64,000 bases of DNA from Clostridiales bacterium (lineage in GTDB: Bacteria > Bacillota > Clostridia > Oscillospirales > Oscillospiraceae). Position 1 is the stretch's first letter. Each line of letters begins with the position of its first letter. Below are positions 23,267 through 34,779 of the stretch, one piece after another. The DNA is taken from contig SFEG01000003.1 of the NCBI GenBank assembly GCA_004558025.1, forward strand, positions 1-64,000. Direction: 5' to 3'. Made by a program: the position numbers and the translations under genes. The notes under the pieces were generated by a model. That model was given only the letters and a program-made list of their open reading frames with translations, did no database searches and was not told the origin of the DNA.

Positions 23267-24554
23267 CGCCGTCCTCCTCTCCGTTTCCGCGCAGGTAATA
23301 CACAGCGTCGGGAACTACGCTGCGCGCGATCTCAACGACCGCGTCAAGCTCGACGCACTCGACAGCCGCCGCGAGTTCCTCGGGAGAGAGATCGAGCCCG
23401 TCGATGGTGTTTGCAAGATAAAAGCCCTCAAGATTATACTGCGAATCCAATATCGCGCGAAGATCGGACGCGACGCTTTTCTTAGCTGCAAGCAGCTCGT
23501 CTGCGTCTACCTCGCCGCGCCTTACGGCCTCGAGCTGAGCTTCTATCTCCGTCTTGGCAGCGTCGAATTTATCAAAATCAACGCCCGAGGAGACTATCAT
23601 AAGCCCCTTGTGCAGGTCGACGAGCGAGCTTGCGTAGTAGCAAAGCGAGAGCTTCTCGCGCACGTTCATGAAAAGCTTCGAGGTCACGCAGCCGCCGAAC
23701 ACGGCGTTAAAAACATACATCGCCGCGATATCGGGATCGTCCATGCACTCGCCGAGACGGTAGCCCATGACGAGTTTGCCCTGAGTGACAGAAAGCTCAT
23801 CGGAAAACTCGCGCGGCAGCTCCTCGACGGAGTTCATGCGGATATCCGTGCCGATATCGTAATCTATCTCGCCTCTCGGCATGCCGCTGAGAGCGTCGGA
23901 GAGCTTTTCGGCGACGAAGTCCGCGCCGAGACTTCCGCAGTAGAATATCTCGACGGGAGAGGTCATTATGAGGTTGCGGTAGTGCTTTGTGAGCTTCTGA
24001 TAGTAAATGCTTTCGGCCGTATCCTCCGTGCCGAGGCGCGAAACGGCAAAGGGCTCATAGCAGCACATCTGCTCGATGAGCCTTTGAAGCGCCCACGAGC
24101 GCTTGTCGTTGAGCCTGCTTTTTATGCTGTCGAGAAGCTTTTCCTTCTCGCTCTCAACATAATCGGGAAGCAGAAGCCCGCCCTTTGTGCAGGGCGTGAG
24201 CAGTATCTCGCCGCAGAGGTTTGCGTTTTTTTCGAAAACTCCGCTGCCGTCGGGCAGGTATTTATCGTCGGCAAAGCTCGCTAAAAAGCCTACGCACTGG
24301 ATCTCACCGATCTTGCGCACCACGGGCTCGATATAGCTGCCGTACAGCCCGTCAAGCTCGGCGGCGAGCGCCTGCATATCCGTATGATATCTGCTGCCGC
24401 GGCGAAGAACATAGGGGATGAGCGCGTTTTGCGCCGCCGTTTCGCGGTCTAACTGAGTCAGCAGACTGATGCTCAGGCAGCCGGTCTTGAATTTATCGTT
24501 TTCGAGCGCGGTGAGCCACACGCCGGGGAGTATCTCTTTCCTGATAGTCTCCAT
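23256..24554 (-). CDS. inactive M16 peptidase partner, YmfF-like
   Basis: A 432-aa M16-fold protein without the HxxEH zinc motif (the corresponding region reads LIPYVLRRGSRYHTDM). It is therefore probably the non-catalytic partner of the protease encoded next. The C-terminal half has the M16 signature region SVTQGKLVMGYRL and NAVFGGCVTSKLFMNVREKLSLCYY. AAAGGAGGT precedes the ATG at 24554. First gene of a likely operon running leftward: ymfF-like, ymfH-like, lgt, coiled-coil protein, nitroreductase. Confidence 0.85.
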   Translation of the reverse strand: METIRKEILPGVWLTALENDKFKTGCLSISLLTQLDRETAAQNALIPYVLRRGSRYHTDMQALAAELDGLYGSYIEPVVRKIGEIQCVGFLASFADDKYLPDGSGVFEKNANLCGEILLTPCTKGGLLLPDYVESEKEKLLDSIKSRLNDKRSWALQRLIEQMCCYEPFAVSRLGTEDTAESIYYQKLTKHYRNLIMTSPVEIFYCGSLGADFVAEKLSDALSGMPRGEIDYDIGTDIRMNSVEELPREFSDELSVTQGKLVMGYRLGECMDDPDIAAMYVFNAVFGGCVTSKLFMNVREKLSLCYYASSLVDLHKGLMIVSSGVDFDKFDAAKTEIEAQLEAVRRGEVDADELLAAKKSVASDLRAILDSQYNLEGFYLANTIDGLDLSPEELAAAVECVELDAVVEIARSVVPDAVYYLRGNGEEDGDEA

Positions 24555-24600
24555 GGCACGACCTCCTTTGGATTTATAATAAATCAGTATAGCACACTTT

Positions 24601-27600
24601 TCAGATATATGGTATACCTTTTCCGTCATAAATTGCGCCGTCGAGCCATATGCCGCTCTGCCCGATCATGATATCGTGTGTTTTGCCGGTTTTCGTTTTC
24701 AGCGTAACGCGGCAGTCGGGGAAATCGTCCGGCAGACAGGGTCTTATATAGATCATGCCGTGCCAGGGCTTTAAGCCGAGAAGCTCCTCGGTGAAGACGC
24801 GGAAATACCAGCCCGACGAGCCGGTGTACCACGTCCAGCCCGCCTCACCGATGTGTCCGGGGCAGGTGTAAACATCCGCGGGGATAACGAAGGGTTCTGC
24901 CGTATAGCGGCGCAGATCGTGATTTTCCGGGAGAATGCATTGAAGTATTGCCCATCCGTCGTTTGCCCTGCCGCGCTTAAAGCAAGCCTGCGCGAGCCAC
25001 AGTGCCGCATGGGTGTACTGCCCGCCGTTTTCCCTGAAGCCGGGGCCATAGCTGCGTATATAGCCGGGGTCGCGCCCGTCGCCGAAAAACGGGGGATCGA
25101 AGAGCTTAACAATGCCGTTTTCGCGGTCAAACAGCAGCCTGAGCGCGGCATCGAGCGCGGCATCGGCCTTCGTGTTCGAGGCCTCCGGGCAGAAGCAGGC
25201 CCAGCTCTGCGCGATGGAGTCTATGCGGCAGCACTCGTTTTGCCTTGCGCCGAGTTCCTCGCCGTCGGGCCAGTAGCCGCGCAGATACCATTGCCCGTTC
25301 CACGCCCTGTCGGCCGCCCTGCCTATATCGGCGGCAAAGGAGCGGTATTTGTCCGCATCGGAGCCTCCCAGCTCGACGAGCAGATCGGCAAAGCGCTTGA
25401 CACAGCAGGAGAAAAACCAGCTGAGCCACACGCTTTCGCCGAAGATGTTGCTCATGCCGTCGTTCCAGTCGCTGCTGCCGAAGCGCAAAAGTCCGTGGCT
25501 GCCCGTGCCGCGCATCATGCAGCGGTCAACTGCGCGCTGCGCGTGCATCAGCACGCTCTCCGAGCAATCCGAACGCAGAGGTGTTTCATAGCGATCCTCT
25601 TCATCGGCATCTAAGGGCTTTGAGCTTACATAATACTCGAGCCTGCCGCAGATATCCTCGTCGCCGGTTTTTTCAACATACTCGCACAGCGCCCACACGA
25701 GCCACAGCAGATCGTCCGAGCAGCGTGTGCGCACGCCCTTGTCGGCTCCGCCTATGCTGTGCCACCAGTGCATCACGTCGCCCTCAAGATATTGATGGCG
25801 GCAGCAGGCGAGTATCTGCTGCTTTGCGATCCCGGGGTCGAGAAGAATGAGGTTCACTGCGTCCTGAAGCTGATCGCGGAAGCCGAACGCGCCGCCGCTT
25901 TGATACACAGAGCACCTGCCCATGATGCGGCAGGCAAGCGTCTGATATACAGCCCATCCGCTCATATATTTGTCGGCACTTCCGCAGCCTGCGAGCGTGA
26001 AGCGGCGGCAGAGCTTTGACCAGTGTGCCTTTGTTTTTTCCAGTGCGGCAAATGCCGCGTCGGGCTCGCACAATTTGAGGATAGCGTCGGCGCTTTCACA
26101 GCCGCAGACGAGCACAGTCACGGCTTTTGCCTCGTACTGCGCGGCGAAAACGGGGAAGCCGAGCTCGTGTGTTCGCCCGTAGAGCTCACCGTATAGCCTT
26201 GATAAACCGTCGCAGGTCCAAGCGAGCGCGGGGCTCGAGCATGCAGCGCGGAAGCTAAGATTTCGAATGGCCGAGCGCGAGCTCGAGGCCGTGAACATAT
26301 TTTCCGCGTACTCGCAGGAAACGGCGGCGCGGTCGTTATCGTTATCCGACAGCAGAAGCTCGCAGCACCAGTCGAGTCTGCCGTTTGCCTCGCCGAAAAG
26401 CTTGATGATGAAGACCCGCGCGTCCAAATTCGGCGGGACGAAGGCAGTGCAGCGCGACGCGCAGTCGCCGAAGCTCTTTTCCCAAACAGCAAAGCCGAGG
26501 CCGAACGTCACGCGGCAGGCCGCGCCGTCCTCGTCGGCGAAAAGGCTGTATCGCCCGGAGTCCGTCACGTATTCAAGGCTCTCCGCGCCCTCTATTGCCG
26601 TCGGGTCGTTCATCCACGGCGTAATGCGCAGCTCTCTCGCGTTTTTCAGCCACATGTTTCCCATGCCGCTGTCGGCGGCGATATAGCCGAAGCTGCCGTT
26701 CGTGAGTATGCTGCTCCAGACACGTGCTGGGAGAGCTCGGTTTACATAAAACATAAAACTGCCGCCGTCGCCGTACTCGTGCCTCGGTAAAGCGCCGACT
26801 GTGCGGTGCGGCTTTGAAGGAAGCGGTGCAGTATCGAAGGAGCGTTTTTCGCGATCTTCTCCGACGATTACTGCCGCCGCGCTTTTAATGAGTGAGGCCT
26901 CCTGAGTGGGCAGCATGCGCACTCCGGCATGAGTGCCGATGAGCGCCTCAAGGCCGTGCGCGGTCAATATATCGCGCACTTTGGAGTACACCGGTCTGTT
27001 GTATTCGCCGCCCTCATCAGTCAGAAACACAAGATCGGCGTATACGCCGCAGCTGCGCAGAAGGCAGAACTGCTTTGTCACGGACTCTACATTCTGCGCA
27101 CCGTCACAGCATATGATCGGAATGTCGCCCGACAGGCCGCATCGCCAAAGGCTGCTTTTTGCCGGAAAAGGAGTTTTTGCGCTTATAAAGCGCAGATTCT
27201 GAAGCATTGTCATCGCAGACTCAACCTCGCGGGCGGACATATGCGTTACGCTTGCGCAGGCCGATACCATCGCTCCGTATTCCGACGGACCGATGACAAG
27301 CATGTGCTGCGCGCCGCTGTATGCGTCCTCGGGGGAGTCGGCCGCGCACAGTGCAAAGCGTGCGCTAAGCTGCTCTCCGGCCTTTAGCGAGAAATTTACC
27401 GCTGCCTCCACAGTGGGACAGGATAAAAATCCGTCGTCTGCCGAGCCGCCGGTCTTTGCCGCCATCGGCTTATCGCAGGCAAGGCACAGCCATGCTTCCC
27501 TCTGCCGACCTCGCGGCAGACGGTGCAGCATCAGGCAGTTCTGATCGCGCTTTGCCTCGATGCCGAGCCTCCAATATGCAGGGTGGTTAACATAATCTGA

Positions 27601-30600
27601 TGCATCGGCCATGACCGCCTCGAAGGAGAGCCTCAGCTCGGCGCTCTCGATATCCGACTTTGCACATATTGAGACCGTTCGTATCTCACCGTTTTCCGCG
27701 CCCGCCGCGGCTATTCCGCACTGCGAAGCGAGATCGTCGAAAACAGCCGAAAAGTTTGCGCTTATCTCGGAAAATTCCCACATAAACGCCGCGCTTTCGC
27801 CCGCTTCGGGCAGAAGAGAGCGCTCCCTACCGCCTATTGCGAGCCGCAGCTCGGCGCCGTGCCCCTCGCCGAGCTGCTTAAAGGGCGTGCGGTATATAAG
27901 CGTATCATTGCAGTTTGCCGAGACTATGCCGCTTTCGGTTAACATAATATTATATGCGCCATTTGACAGCAGCGAGCACTCAGGCTGCGTGTAGTTGATG
28001 CTGCCGCTGCGCTTTTCCCATTGACGGCTGAGCGGCGCGGGAGATTTTTCGCTCGCTTCGCCGAGCTTCAGAACGGGTGCGCCGAGCGGCACGCGCTCCT
28101 GCAGAAGCTGGCGGTGCGCCGCCATATCGGGCGAGCTCATGAACTCATGCTGCACGAAGCCTCGGCTTAAATAATTTGTTATGGCGAGCATGCTCATGCC
28201 GAGATGGTGTGCCATGAAGCATCTTACCTTTTCGCCGCCGCAATCACGGCAGCGAGAGTGCGTGAAGTCTATCGCCTCGATAAAGCCGAAGCGTGCACGC
28301 AGGCCGGCTTTTTCAAGTCTGTGCAGATTTTCCGTTGCCGCGTCGGGGTCGACACCGAGGGCGAGGAAGCTTGCGTAGGGCGCGATGACGAGCTCCGTGT
28401 CCTGCCCGCGCTTGAGAGCCAGCTGAGCGCAGCCGTGAGCTTTGTAGCGATAATTGAGCGCCGGGTCGAGCGAGTAAAACGCGCTTTCGGATATGCCCCA
28501 CAGGCCACCGCGACTGCGGCGCTTTTTCTGAACATAGACGCAGAATTTTGCCGTTTCAAACAGCAGACTGTCCCGAGTCAGCGGCAGGAAAAGCTCCGGC
28601 ATGAGGTATTCAAACATCGTGCCCGTCCAGCTTGCCATACCGCGATATCTGCCCGAGGAGCGCATCGCGCGCGACAGTCTGCGCCAGTGCCGCCGCGGCA
28701 CGTCGCCCTTTGCGATCGCGGCATAGCTCGTAAGCCGCGCCTCGCTTGCCATGAGGTCGTAAAGCCCCGGCGAGGCCGCGCCCTTTTCGAGGTCTATCCC
28801 GATGTGCATAAGGCCGCGCCGGGCGCTGTAGAATATCGAAAAATCCATGTCGGAAATGAGTGCCTGTACCCGATCGGCGAGCGTATCCAGCCCCTTTGCA
28901 TGCAGCCAGCTTTGCAGCGCGATAAGGCAGGCGCAGAGATTGCCGCAGTCGACGGCGGATAGATACTTCGGCTCAAGCGGGCGCAGAGTGCGCGTATCGT
29001 ACCAGTTACAGAAATGCCCGCTGTATCTTTGCAGCTTTTCCATGGTGCCAAGCATATTTTCAATGAAGCTCACGGCGCGGGGAAGGTCTATTATGCCGAG
29101 CTCCTGCGCACACATTGCCGAGCACAGCGCAAGGCCGATGTTCGTCGGCGAGGTGCGGTGCGCGATGCCGACCGGCGGCTGCTCCTGAAAATTATCCGGC
29201 GGCAGGAAGTTATCATGCCCGGTGCAGAAGGAATCAAAATAGCTCCAGATATCCTTCGCGCAGCCGAGAAGATAGTTGCGCTCCTGCGCGCTAGGCTCCT
29301 TTTCCTTTTTAGACGGCAGTGCCAGCGCAAAAGCCGCGATGGGCGCAAAGATCCACAGAAGCCCCGCGGCCTTGGCGAAAACTCCGGCGGAGAATATCAC
29401 AAGGCACAGCCCCGAAACCGGCGCGAGCCACATGCTTTTGAAATACGCCGATATGCCGAGCTTTTTGCTGCCGCTCTGTGCGGCGGTCTCCCATTCGAGG
29501 AGATTTTTGCCGCTTACGAGCATGCGCCACAGCGCCGTTACGATCGCCGAGAGCGATATCCACGCCTCGTAGGGCAGAAACCAAAGCCTGAACGCCGTCT
29601 GAACGAGGCTCGCGCCGATGCCGCCGAGCACGCGGCTGTGATACTTTGCCGCAAGCGCCTCGGGTTTATCCGAGGCAAGCTCCATAAGCGATATGAGAAG
29701 CCCTGCCGCGAGTGAGATGAGCGCCGCCCACGCGGCCAAAATCAACCCCCCGTGCGCGAGCAGAAGTCCCGCGAATATTGCGGCGAAGGTCGCCGGGGCG
29801 ACAAGGCTGCGCCGCAGAGAATCAAACAGCCGCCAGCGCTCCGTATCGGGAAGCTCGGCGCTTTTCCGGAATATCCAACCGGCGTTCTGCCAGTCGCCGC
29901 GTATCCAACGGTGGCTGCGCCTGAAATATGCGATCGGCGAGCCGGGGAAGGAGTCTGAAAACTCAACGTCGCTCATGTATCCGCCGCGCAGGTATGCGCC
30001 CTCGAGCGCGTCGTGCGACAGGACCTTGCCCTCAGGGATGTGCTTTTCGGAGCAGACAAGCAGCGCCTCGGCATCGATGATGCCCTTACCGGAGAAGCCG
30101 CCGCGGTCGAAAACGTCCATGCTCACCTCGCCGCATAGCGCACCGTACGCCTCAAGCCCGCCGCCGCCCGAAAAAATGCGGGCAAAATCCGTCGCACCGG
30201 CAGAAGCGAGAGATGTGCACATGCGCGGATGTATTATGCCGTGGCCGGAGGTTATAAGCCCGCGCTCGCGGTCGAGCATCGGCGCGTTTAACGGATGCAG
30301 CATCGCGCCGATGAGCTCGCGCACAGAGCCTGGAGACGGCACGGTGTCACCGTCCAGCGTCAGGATATATCGCGCAGAGCGCAAAAGCTCCGCGTCGCCG
30401 GAGACGGTTTTCAGCTCGCTGTTTTGGCCGCACATGAGCTGCGCAAGAGATAACAGAGCGCCGCGCTTGCGCTCGAAGCCGGAAAATTTTCCGCGTCCCG
30501 AGTCGAGTGTGCGACCGCGCGTGAAAAGATAAAAGCCGCCGCCGTATTTTCGGCTGAGCGCGTCTATCGCCTCTGCCGCTGCCGATATGACAGCCTCGTC

Positions 30601-31773
30601 CTCGGGTGCGTCTTCGCTGTCCGCCTCGCGCAGATCGGCGAGTATGCCCATCAGGAGATTTTCGCCGCAGTCGCGGTTTGCAAGGCGGTATTGCTCCAAA
30701 AGCGCAGCAAGGCGCGGACCGCTGTCCTCATCCGTCAGCAGCGCGGAGATGACGCACACCGTGCGGCCATCGTCCGGCACGCCGGAGCCGAGCTCAAGCC
30801 TCGGCAGCCTGCGCGGGGGAACGCACAGCAGAATGATGTAGTCGAGCAGTGCCTTCGTGAGCTCCGACAGTGGGAGCAGAAGCAGCAGCGCCGCAATTAC
30901 GCTGCGCGATAAAAAGCCGCACAGCAGCGATAAAAAGAGTGTAAAAAGCACGTTCGCGCCGATGTACAGCGCCGCGCGGCGCTTCTCATCCGGTCTTTTA
31001 TAAAGCCAAAAGCCTACGTGCCGCTCAGCGCCGTCCTTATGGCGGCAGCGCTCGACGAGCTGCTTTGCAAAGGCATGCTCCTCAAGCCCCTCGCGCTTTG
31101 CAAGGCGAGAAAGCCGTGAGCGGTATTCGGCGCGGCTCTGCTCGTCCATGCGCGGATAAACGCCCGAGGGGTCTGCCATAAGAGCCTTTTCGACGGCATC
31201 CGTGCGTTCGAGCAGAGCGTGCATGTCAAGCTCGGATATAAGCCGCAGCGAGCCGAAAAGCGAGGCAAACTGCGTCGACAGAGCATCGGGCTCTGCGGTT
31301 TGCGCAAGCTCCGAGCAGATCTCTGCAAGGGCAGAAAGAAGCTGCGTGACCAAAACGGCGGGGAGGAGGTACAGCTCGTTTTGCGGCAGGGGACAGACGC
31401 TTTGAAAGCCGCCGAGATATTCAAGAATTTTGTCCTCGCTGAGGCTGCATCCGCAGGCAGTTATCATATCGCGGCAGGCGGCGGCCAAAATCATGCCCTC
31501 ACTGCCGGAGCGCAGCCGCCTTTGCAGCCGGAGCTCGGGCATGGCGGCGCGTGCCTGGCGCATGGCAAGATACCTGTTGTCCAAAAGCCAGCGGCAGCTG
31601 TCGGGCATTGAGCCCTTGCCGCCGAAACGGCTCTCGACGAGGCGGTAAGCCGAGTTTATCGTTCTGCAGCTTCGCCGCAGAAGCGCCCGGAGCTCGCTCA
31701 CGGGAGCGGTCGAAACGCACTTGTTGAGCCTTGCGCAGCTCGCCGCGTGTTCAAAAACGGTGGTTTTATTCAT
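24601..31773 (-). CDS. giant cyclic beta-1,2-glucan synthase-like glycosyltransferase/phosphorylase
   Basis: A 2390-aa membrane enzyme related to NdvB/Cgs (usual length about 2800). N-terminal helical part (1-240); two membrane segments (about 250-310); a GT84-type transferase (about 330-640) with TLDGDTV near residue 473 and HRWIRGDWQ near 623; further membrane segments (about 650-840); a glycoamylase-like domain (about 850-1200; DNFLPPDNFQE, YDLMASEARL); then a GH94-type phosphorylase region to the C-terminus with FGSSDWNDGMS near 2104. Such enzymes build cyclic or linear beta-1,2-glucans from UDP-glucose, trim chain length and close the ring. No exporter or modifying gene is adjacent. The start at 31773 follows GGGAG. 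It is divergent from ylxM-ffh. Product inferred from family. Confidence 0.85.
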   Translation of the reverse strand: MNKTTVFEHAASCARLNKCVSTAPVSELRALLRRSCRTINSAYRLVESRFGGKGSMPDSCRWLLDNRYLAMRQARAAMPELRLQRRLRSGSEGMILAAACRDMITACGCSLSEDKILEYLGGFQSVCPLPQNELYLLPAVLVTQLLSALAEICSELAQTAEPDALSTQFASLFGSLRLISELDMHALLERTDAVEKALMADPSGVYPRMDEQSRAEYRSRLSRLAKREGLEEHAFAKQLVERCRHKDGAERHVGFWLYKRPDEKRRAALYIGANVLFTLFLSLLCGFLSRSVIAALLLLLPLSELTKALLDYIILLCVPPRRLPRLELGSGVPDDGRTVCVISALLTDEDSGPRLAALLEQYRLANRDCGENLLMGILADLREADSEDAPEDEAVISAAAEAIDALSRKYGGGFYLFTRGRTLDSGRGKFSGFERKRGALLSLAQLMCGQNSELKTVSGDAELLRSARYILTLDGDTVPSPGSVRELIGAMLHPLNAPMLDRERGLITSGHGIIHPRMCTSLASAGATDFARIFSGGGGLEAYGALCGEVSMDVFDRGGFSGKGIIDAEALLVCSEKHIPEGKVLSHDALEGAYLRGGYMSDVEFSDSFPGSPIAYFRRSHRWIRGDWQNAGWIFRKSAELPDTERWRLFDSLRRSLVAPATFAAIFAGLLLAHGGLILAAWAALISLAAGLLISLMELASDKPEALAAKYHSRVLGGIGASLVQTAFRLWFLPYEAWISLSAIVTALWRMLVSGKNLLEWETAAQSGSKKLGISAYFKSMWLAPVSGLCLVIFSAGVFAKAAGLLWIFAPIAAFALALPSKKEKEPSAQERNYLLGCAKDIWSYFDSFCTGHDNFLPPDNFQEQPPVGIAHRTSPTNIGLALCSAMCAQELGIIDLPRAVSFIENMLGTMEKLQRYSGHFCNWYDTRTLRPLEPKYLSAVDCGNLCACLIALQSWLHAKGLDTLADRVQALISDMDFSIFYSARRGLMHIGIDLEKGAASPGLYDLMASEARLTSYAAIAKGDVPRRHWRRLSRAMRSSGRYRGMASWTGTMFEYLMPELFLPLTRDSLLFETAKFCVYVQKKRRSRGGLWGISESAFYSLDPALNYRYKAHGCAQLALKRGQDTELVIAPYASFLALGVDPDAATENLHRLEKAGLRARFGFIEAIDFTHSRCRDCGGEKVRCFMAHHLGMSMLAITNYLSRGFVQHEFMSSPDMAAHRQLLQERVPLGAPVLKLGEASEKSPAPLSRQWEKRSGSINYTQPECSLLSNGAYNIMLTESGIVSANCNDTLIYRTPFKQLGEGHGAELRLAIGGRERSLLPEAGESAAFMWEFSEISANFSAVFDDLASQCGIAAAGAENGEIRTVSICAKSDIESAELRLSFEAVMADASDYVNHPAYWRLGIEAKRDQNCLMLHRLPRGRQREAWLCLACDKPMAAKTGGSADDGFLSCPTVEAAVNFSLKAGEQLSARFALCAADSPEDAYSGAQHMLVIGPSEYGAMVSACASVTHMSAREVESAMTMLQNLRFISAKTPFPAKSSLWRCGLSGDIPIICCDGAQNVESVTKQFCLLRSCGVYADLVFLTDEGGEYNRPVYSKVRDILTAHGLEALIGTHAGVRMLPTQEASLIKSAAAVIVGEDREKRSFDTAPLPSKPHRTVGALPRHEYGDGGSFMFYVNRALPARVWSSILTNGSFGYIAADSGMGNMWLKNARELRITPWMNDPTAIEGAESLEYVTDSGRYSLFADEDGAACRVTFGLGFAVWEKSFGDCASRCTAFVPPNLDARVFIIKLFGEANGRLDWCCELLLSDNDNDRAAVSCEYAENMFTASSSRSAIRNLSFRAACSSPALAWTCDGLSRLYGELYGRTHELGFPVFAAQYEAKAVTVLVCGCESADAILKLCEPDAAFAALEKTKAHWSKLCRRFTLAGCGSADKYMSGWAVYQTLACRIMGRCSVYQSGGAFGFRDQLQDAVNLILLDPGIAKQQILACCRHQYLEGDVMHWWHSIGGADKGVRTRCSDDLLWLVWALCEYVEKTGDEDICGRLEYYVSSKPLDADEEDRYETPLRSDCSESVLMHAQRAVDRCMMRGTGSHGLLRFGSSDWNDGMSNIFGESVWLSWFFSCCVKRFADLLVELGGSDADKYRSFAADIGRAADRAWNGQWYLRGYWPDGEELGARQNECCRIDSIAQSWACFCPEASNTKADAALDAALRLLFDRENGIVKLFDPPFFGDGRDPGYIRSYGPGFRENGGQYTHAALWLAQACFKRGRANDGWAILQCILPENHDLRRYTAEPFVIPADVYTCPGHIGEAGWTWYTGSSGWYFRVFTEELLGLKPWHGMIYIRPCLPDDFPDCRVTLKTKTGKTHDIMIGQSGIWLDGAIYDGKGIPYI

Positions 31774-31854
31774 ATAAATCTCCCTTTTTGTTATAAGTAT
31801 CAGTTTTGCCGCAAAAGGTAAAATATATTCGGCATAAATGACAAGCAAAAATGC

Positions 31855-31883
31855 TTGACACCGGGCGGCGCGGATGCTATACT
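31855..31883 (+). promoter_or_regulatory. promoter of the ylxM-ffh operon
   Basis: TTGACA (31855-31860), 17-bp spacer, TATACT (31878-31883). Confidence 0.85.
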
Positions 31884-31918
31884 CTGTAAAGCAAAAAACG
31901 TTTACAGGGGGGAGCGCC

Positions 31919-32242
31919 GTGGAAAACAGTGCGGTCATGCGTTCGATGCTGTTTGACTTTTACGGCGAGCTGCTCACGGATAAGCAGCGTGAGTACTTCG
32001 ACCTCCGCTATAACGAGGATCTTTCGCTTGGCGAGATCGCCGAGCAGAGCGGTATATCGCGCCAGGGCGTTTGGGATATCATTCGCCGTGCCGAGACCGC
32101 GATGACGGAGATCGAAGAAAAAACCGGGCTCATAAAGCGCTTTTTGGAGCGCAACGCCCAGATAGATGAGATAATCCGTGAGCTCAGGGACAAGGGCGCA
32201 GACGCGCATATAATCTCGGAGCTTGAGGAACTGAAGATTTAG
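31919..32242 (+). CDS. ylxM: YlxM-family SRP-associated DNA-binding protein
   Basis: A 107-aa protein with a sigma-70 region-4-like helix-turn-helix (LLTDKQREYFDLRYNEDLSL, then IAEQSGISRQGVWDIIRRAE), as in YlxM, which is encoded with ffh in most Bacillota and modulates the signal recognition particle. The GTG at 31919 is preferred because GGGGGAG lies just before it and it falls well after the transcription start; an ATG at 31937 would shorten it by six residues. Fourteen bp separate it from ffh. Confidence 0.9.
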   Translation: MENSAVMRSMLFDFYGELLTDKQREYFDLRYNEDLSLGEIAEQSGISRQGVWDIIRRAETAMTEIEEKTGLIKRFLERNAQIDEIIRELRDKGADAHIISELEELKI

Positions 32243-32256
32243 TAGGAGGCAGAGAC

Positions 32257-33627
<1,371 letters not shown>

Positions 33628-33686
33628 TTGCACACGCAAACGCGTTTGTAATATATATGAAGAAATAATATGGAGGTGAAAGATAA

Positions 33687-33923
33687 ATGGTAAAGATCAG
33701 ACTTCGCAGAATGGGCGCAAAGAAAGCTCCTTTCTACCGTATAGTAGTCGCTGATTCCCGCTGCCCCCGTGACGGTCGCTTCATCGAGGAGATCGGAACT
33801 TACGATCCCATGGCAGAGGGCGAGAACATCAAGATCGATCTCGAGCGCGCAAAGTACTGGATATCCAACGGTGCTCAGCCTACCGAAACCGTACGCGGCC
33901 TGCTTACTAAAGTCGAGGCCTAA
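33687..33923 (+). CDS. rpsP: 30S ribosomal protein S16
   Basis: A 78-aa ribosomal protein with the S16 signature near the N-terminus (VKIRLRRMGAKKAPFYRIVV) and DSRCPRDGRFIEEIGTYDP. S16 assists assembly of the 30S 5' domain. TGGAGGTG precedes the ATG. Part of the ffh-trmD operon. Confidence 0.97.
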   Translation: MVKIRLRRMGAKKAPFYRIVVADSRCPRDGRFIEEIGTYDPMAEGENIKIDLERAKYWISNGAQPTETVRGLLTKVEA

Positions 33924-33941
33924 CAAGGAGAAGCTACCGGC

Positions 33942-34172
33942 ATGAAAGAACTTTTGACCTATATCGTACAGAGCCTCGTTGAAAAACCCGAAGAGGTCTC
34001 TGTGACCGAGCGCGTTCACGGCGGCGAGACCGTATATGAAGTACGCGTAGCTGACGGTGACATGGGCAAGGTCATTGGCCGGCAGGGCAGGATCGTAAAA
34101 GAGATCCGTATACTCATGCGGGCTGTAGCCCAGAGACAGGGCAAGAAGATCTCAGTCGACATTATGGACTGA
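33942..34172 (+). CDS. khpA: KH-domain RNA-binding protein KhpA
   Basis: A 76-aa single KH domain (GKVIGRQGRIVKEIRILMRA as the GxxG loop region), typical of KhpA/YlqC, which partners with KhpB/Jag in RNA binding and cell-wall growth control in Bacillota. AAGGAG precedes the ATG, 18 bp after rpsP. A terminator follows, so part of the transcription ends here. Confidence 0.95.
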   Translation: MKELLTYIVQSLVEKPEEVSVTERVHGGETVYEVRVADGDMGKVIGRQGRIVKEIRILMRAVAQRQGKKISVDIMD

Positions 34173-34174
34173 TG

Positions 34175-34212
34175 AAAAAGCAGAACGGAACATTGTCCGT
34201 TCTGCTTTTTTT
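34175..34212 (+). terminator. terminator after khpA
   Basis: A 15-bp stem (34175-34189 with 34196-34210) and T run inside the conserved operon, separating khpA from rimM. Confidence 0.85.
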
Positions 34213-34226
34213 AATGCCCGTTTTGC

Positions 34227-34255
34227 TTGTTAAACGGCGTGGTTTGTGGTAAATT
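34227..34255 (+). promoter_or_regulatory. possible internal promoter for rimM-trmD
   Basis: TTGTTA (34227-34232), 17-bp spacer, TAAATT (34250-34255), directly after the khpA terminator. Confidence 0.5.
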
Positions 34256-34284
34256 ATACGATGAATAAGTATGGAGGTTTTCAC

Positions 34285-34773
34285 ATGGAAAAGCAGCAGT
34301 ACATCGAAGCGGGCAAGATCGTCAATACCCACGGCGTGCGCGGCGAGGTCAAGATCCAGGTGTGGCTTGACAGTCCGGAGTTCATGCGCCGTTTTAAGAC
34401 TATATATATTGATTCAAGGCCGGTAAAGCTCGTCTCCTCGCGTGCGCATAAGGGCTTTCTCATTGCGCTGCTCGACGGGGTGGAGGATATAAACGCCGCC
34501 ATGAGCCTTAAAAACAAAACAGTCTACATAGACCGTGCCGAAGCGCCGCTTAAGAAGGGCGAATATTTCCTGTGCGATATCATCGGCGCGTCGGTCGTGA
34601 CCGAGGACGGCGAGAGCGTCGGAACGCTCGAGGATATCCTTGAAACTCCGGCCTCGTCGGTCTACATCGTGCGCGGCGAGACAGAACACATGATCCCCGC
34701 CGTGCCCGAATTCATCCTGAATACCGATGCCGAAAACGGTGTCATAACCGTGAAGCTGATAGAGGGAATGTAA
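34285..34773 (+). CDS. rimM: 16S rRNA processing protein RimM
   Basis: A 162-aa protein needed for maturation of the 30S 3' domain; it binds S19. RimM N-terminal domain with GKIVNTHGVRGEVKIQVW (residues 8-25), followed by the PRC-barrel domain (about 90-162; EYFLCDIIGASVV, MIPAVPEFI). The ATG at 34285 follows GGAGG; an upstream GTG at 34246 lies in the likely promoter. Seven bp before trmD. Confidence 0.95.
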   Translation: MEKQQYIEAGKIVNTHGVRGEVKIQVWLDSPEFMRRFKTIYIDSRPVKLVSSRAHKGFLIALLDGVEDINAAMSLKNKTVYIDRAEAPLKKGEYFLCDIIGASVVTEDGESVGTLEDILETPASSVYIVRGETEHMIPAVPEFILNTDAENGVITVKLIEGM

Positions 34774-34779
34774 TATATT

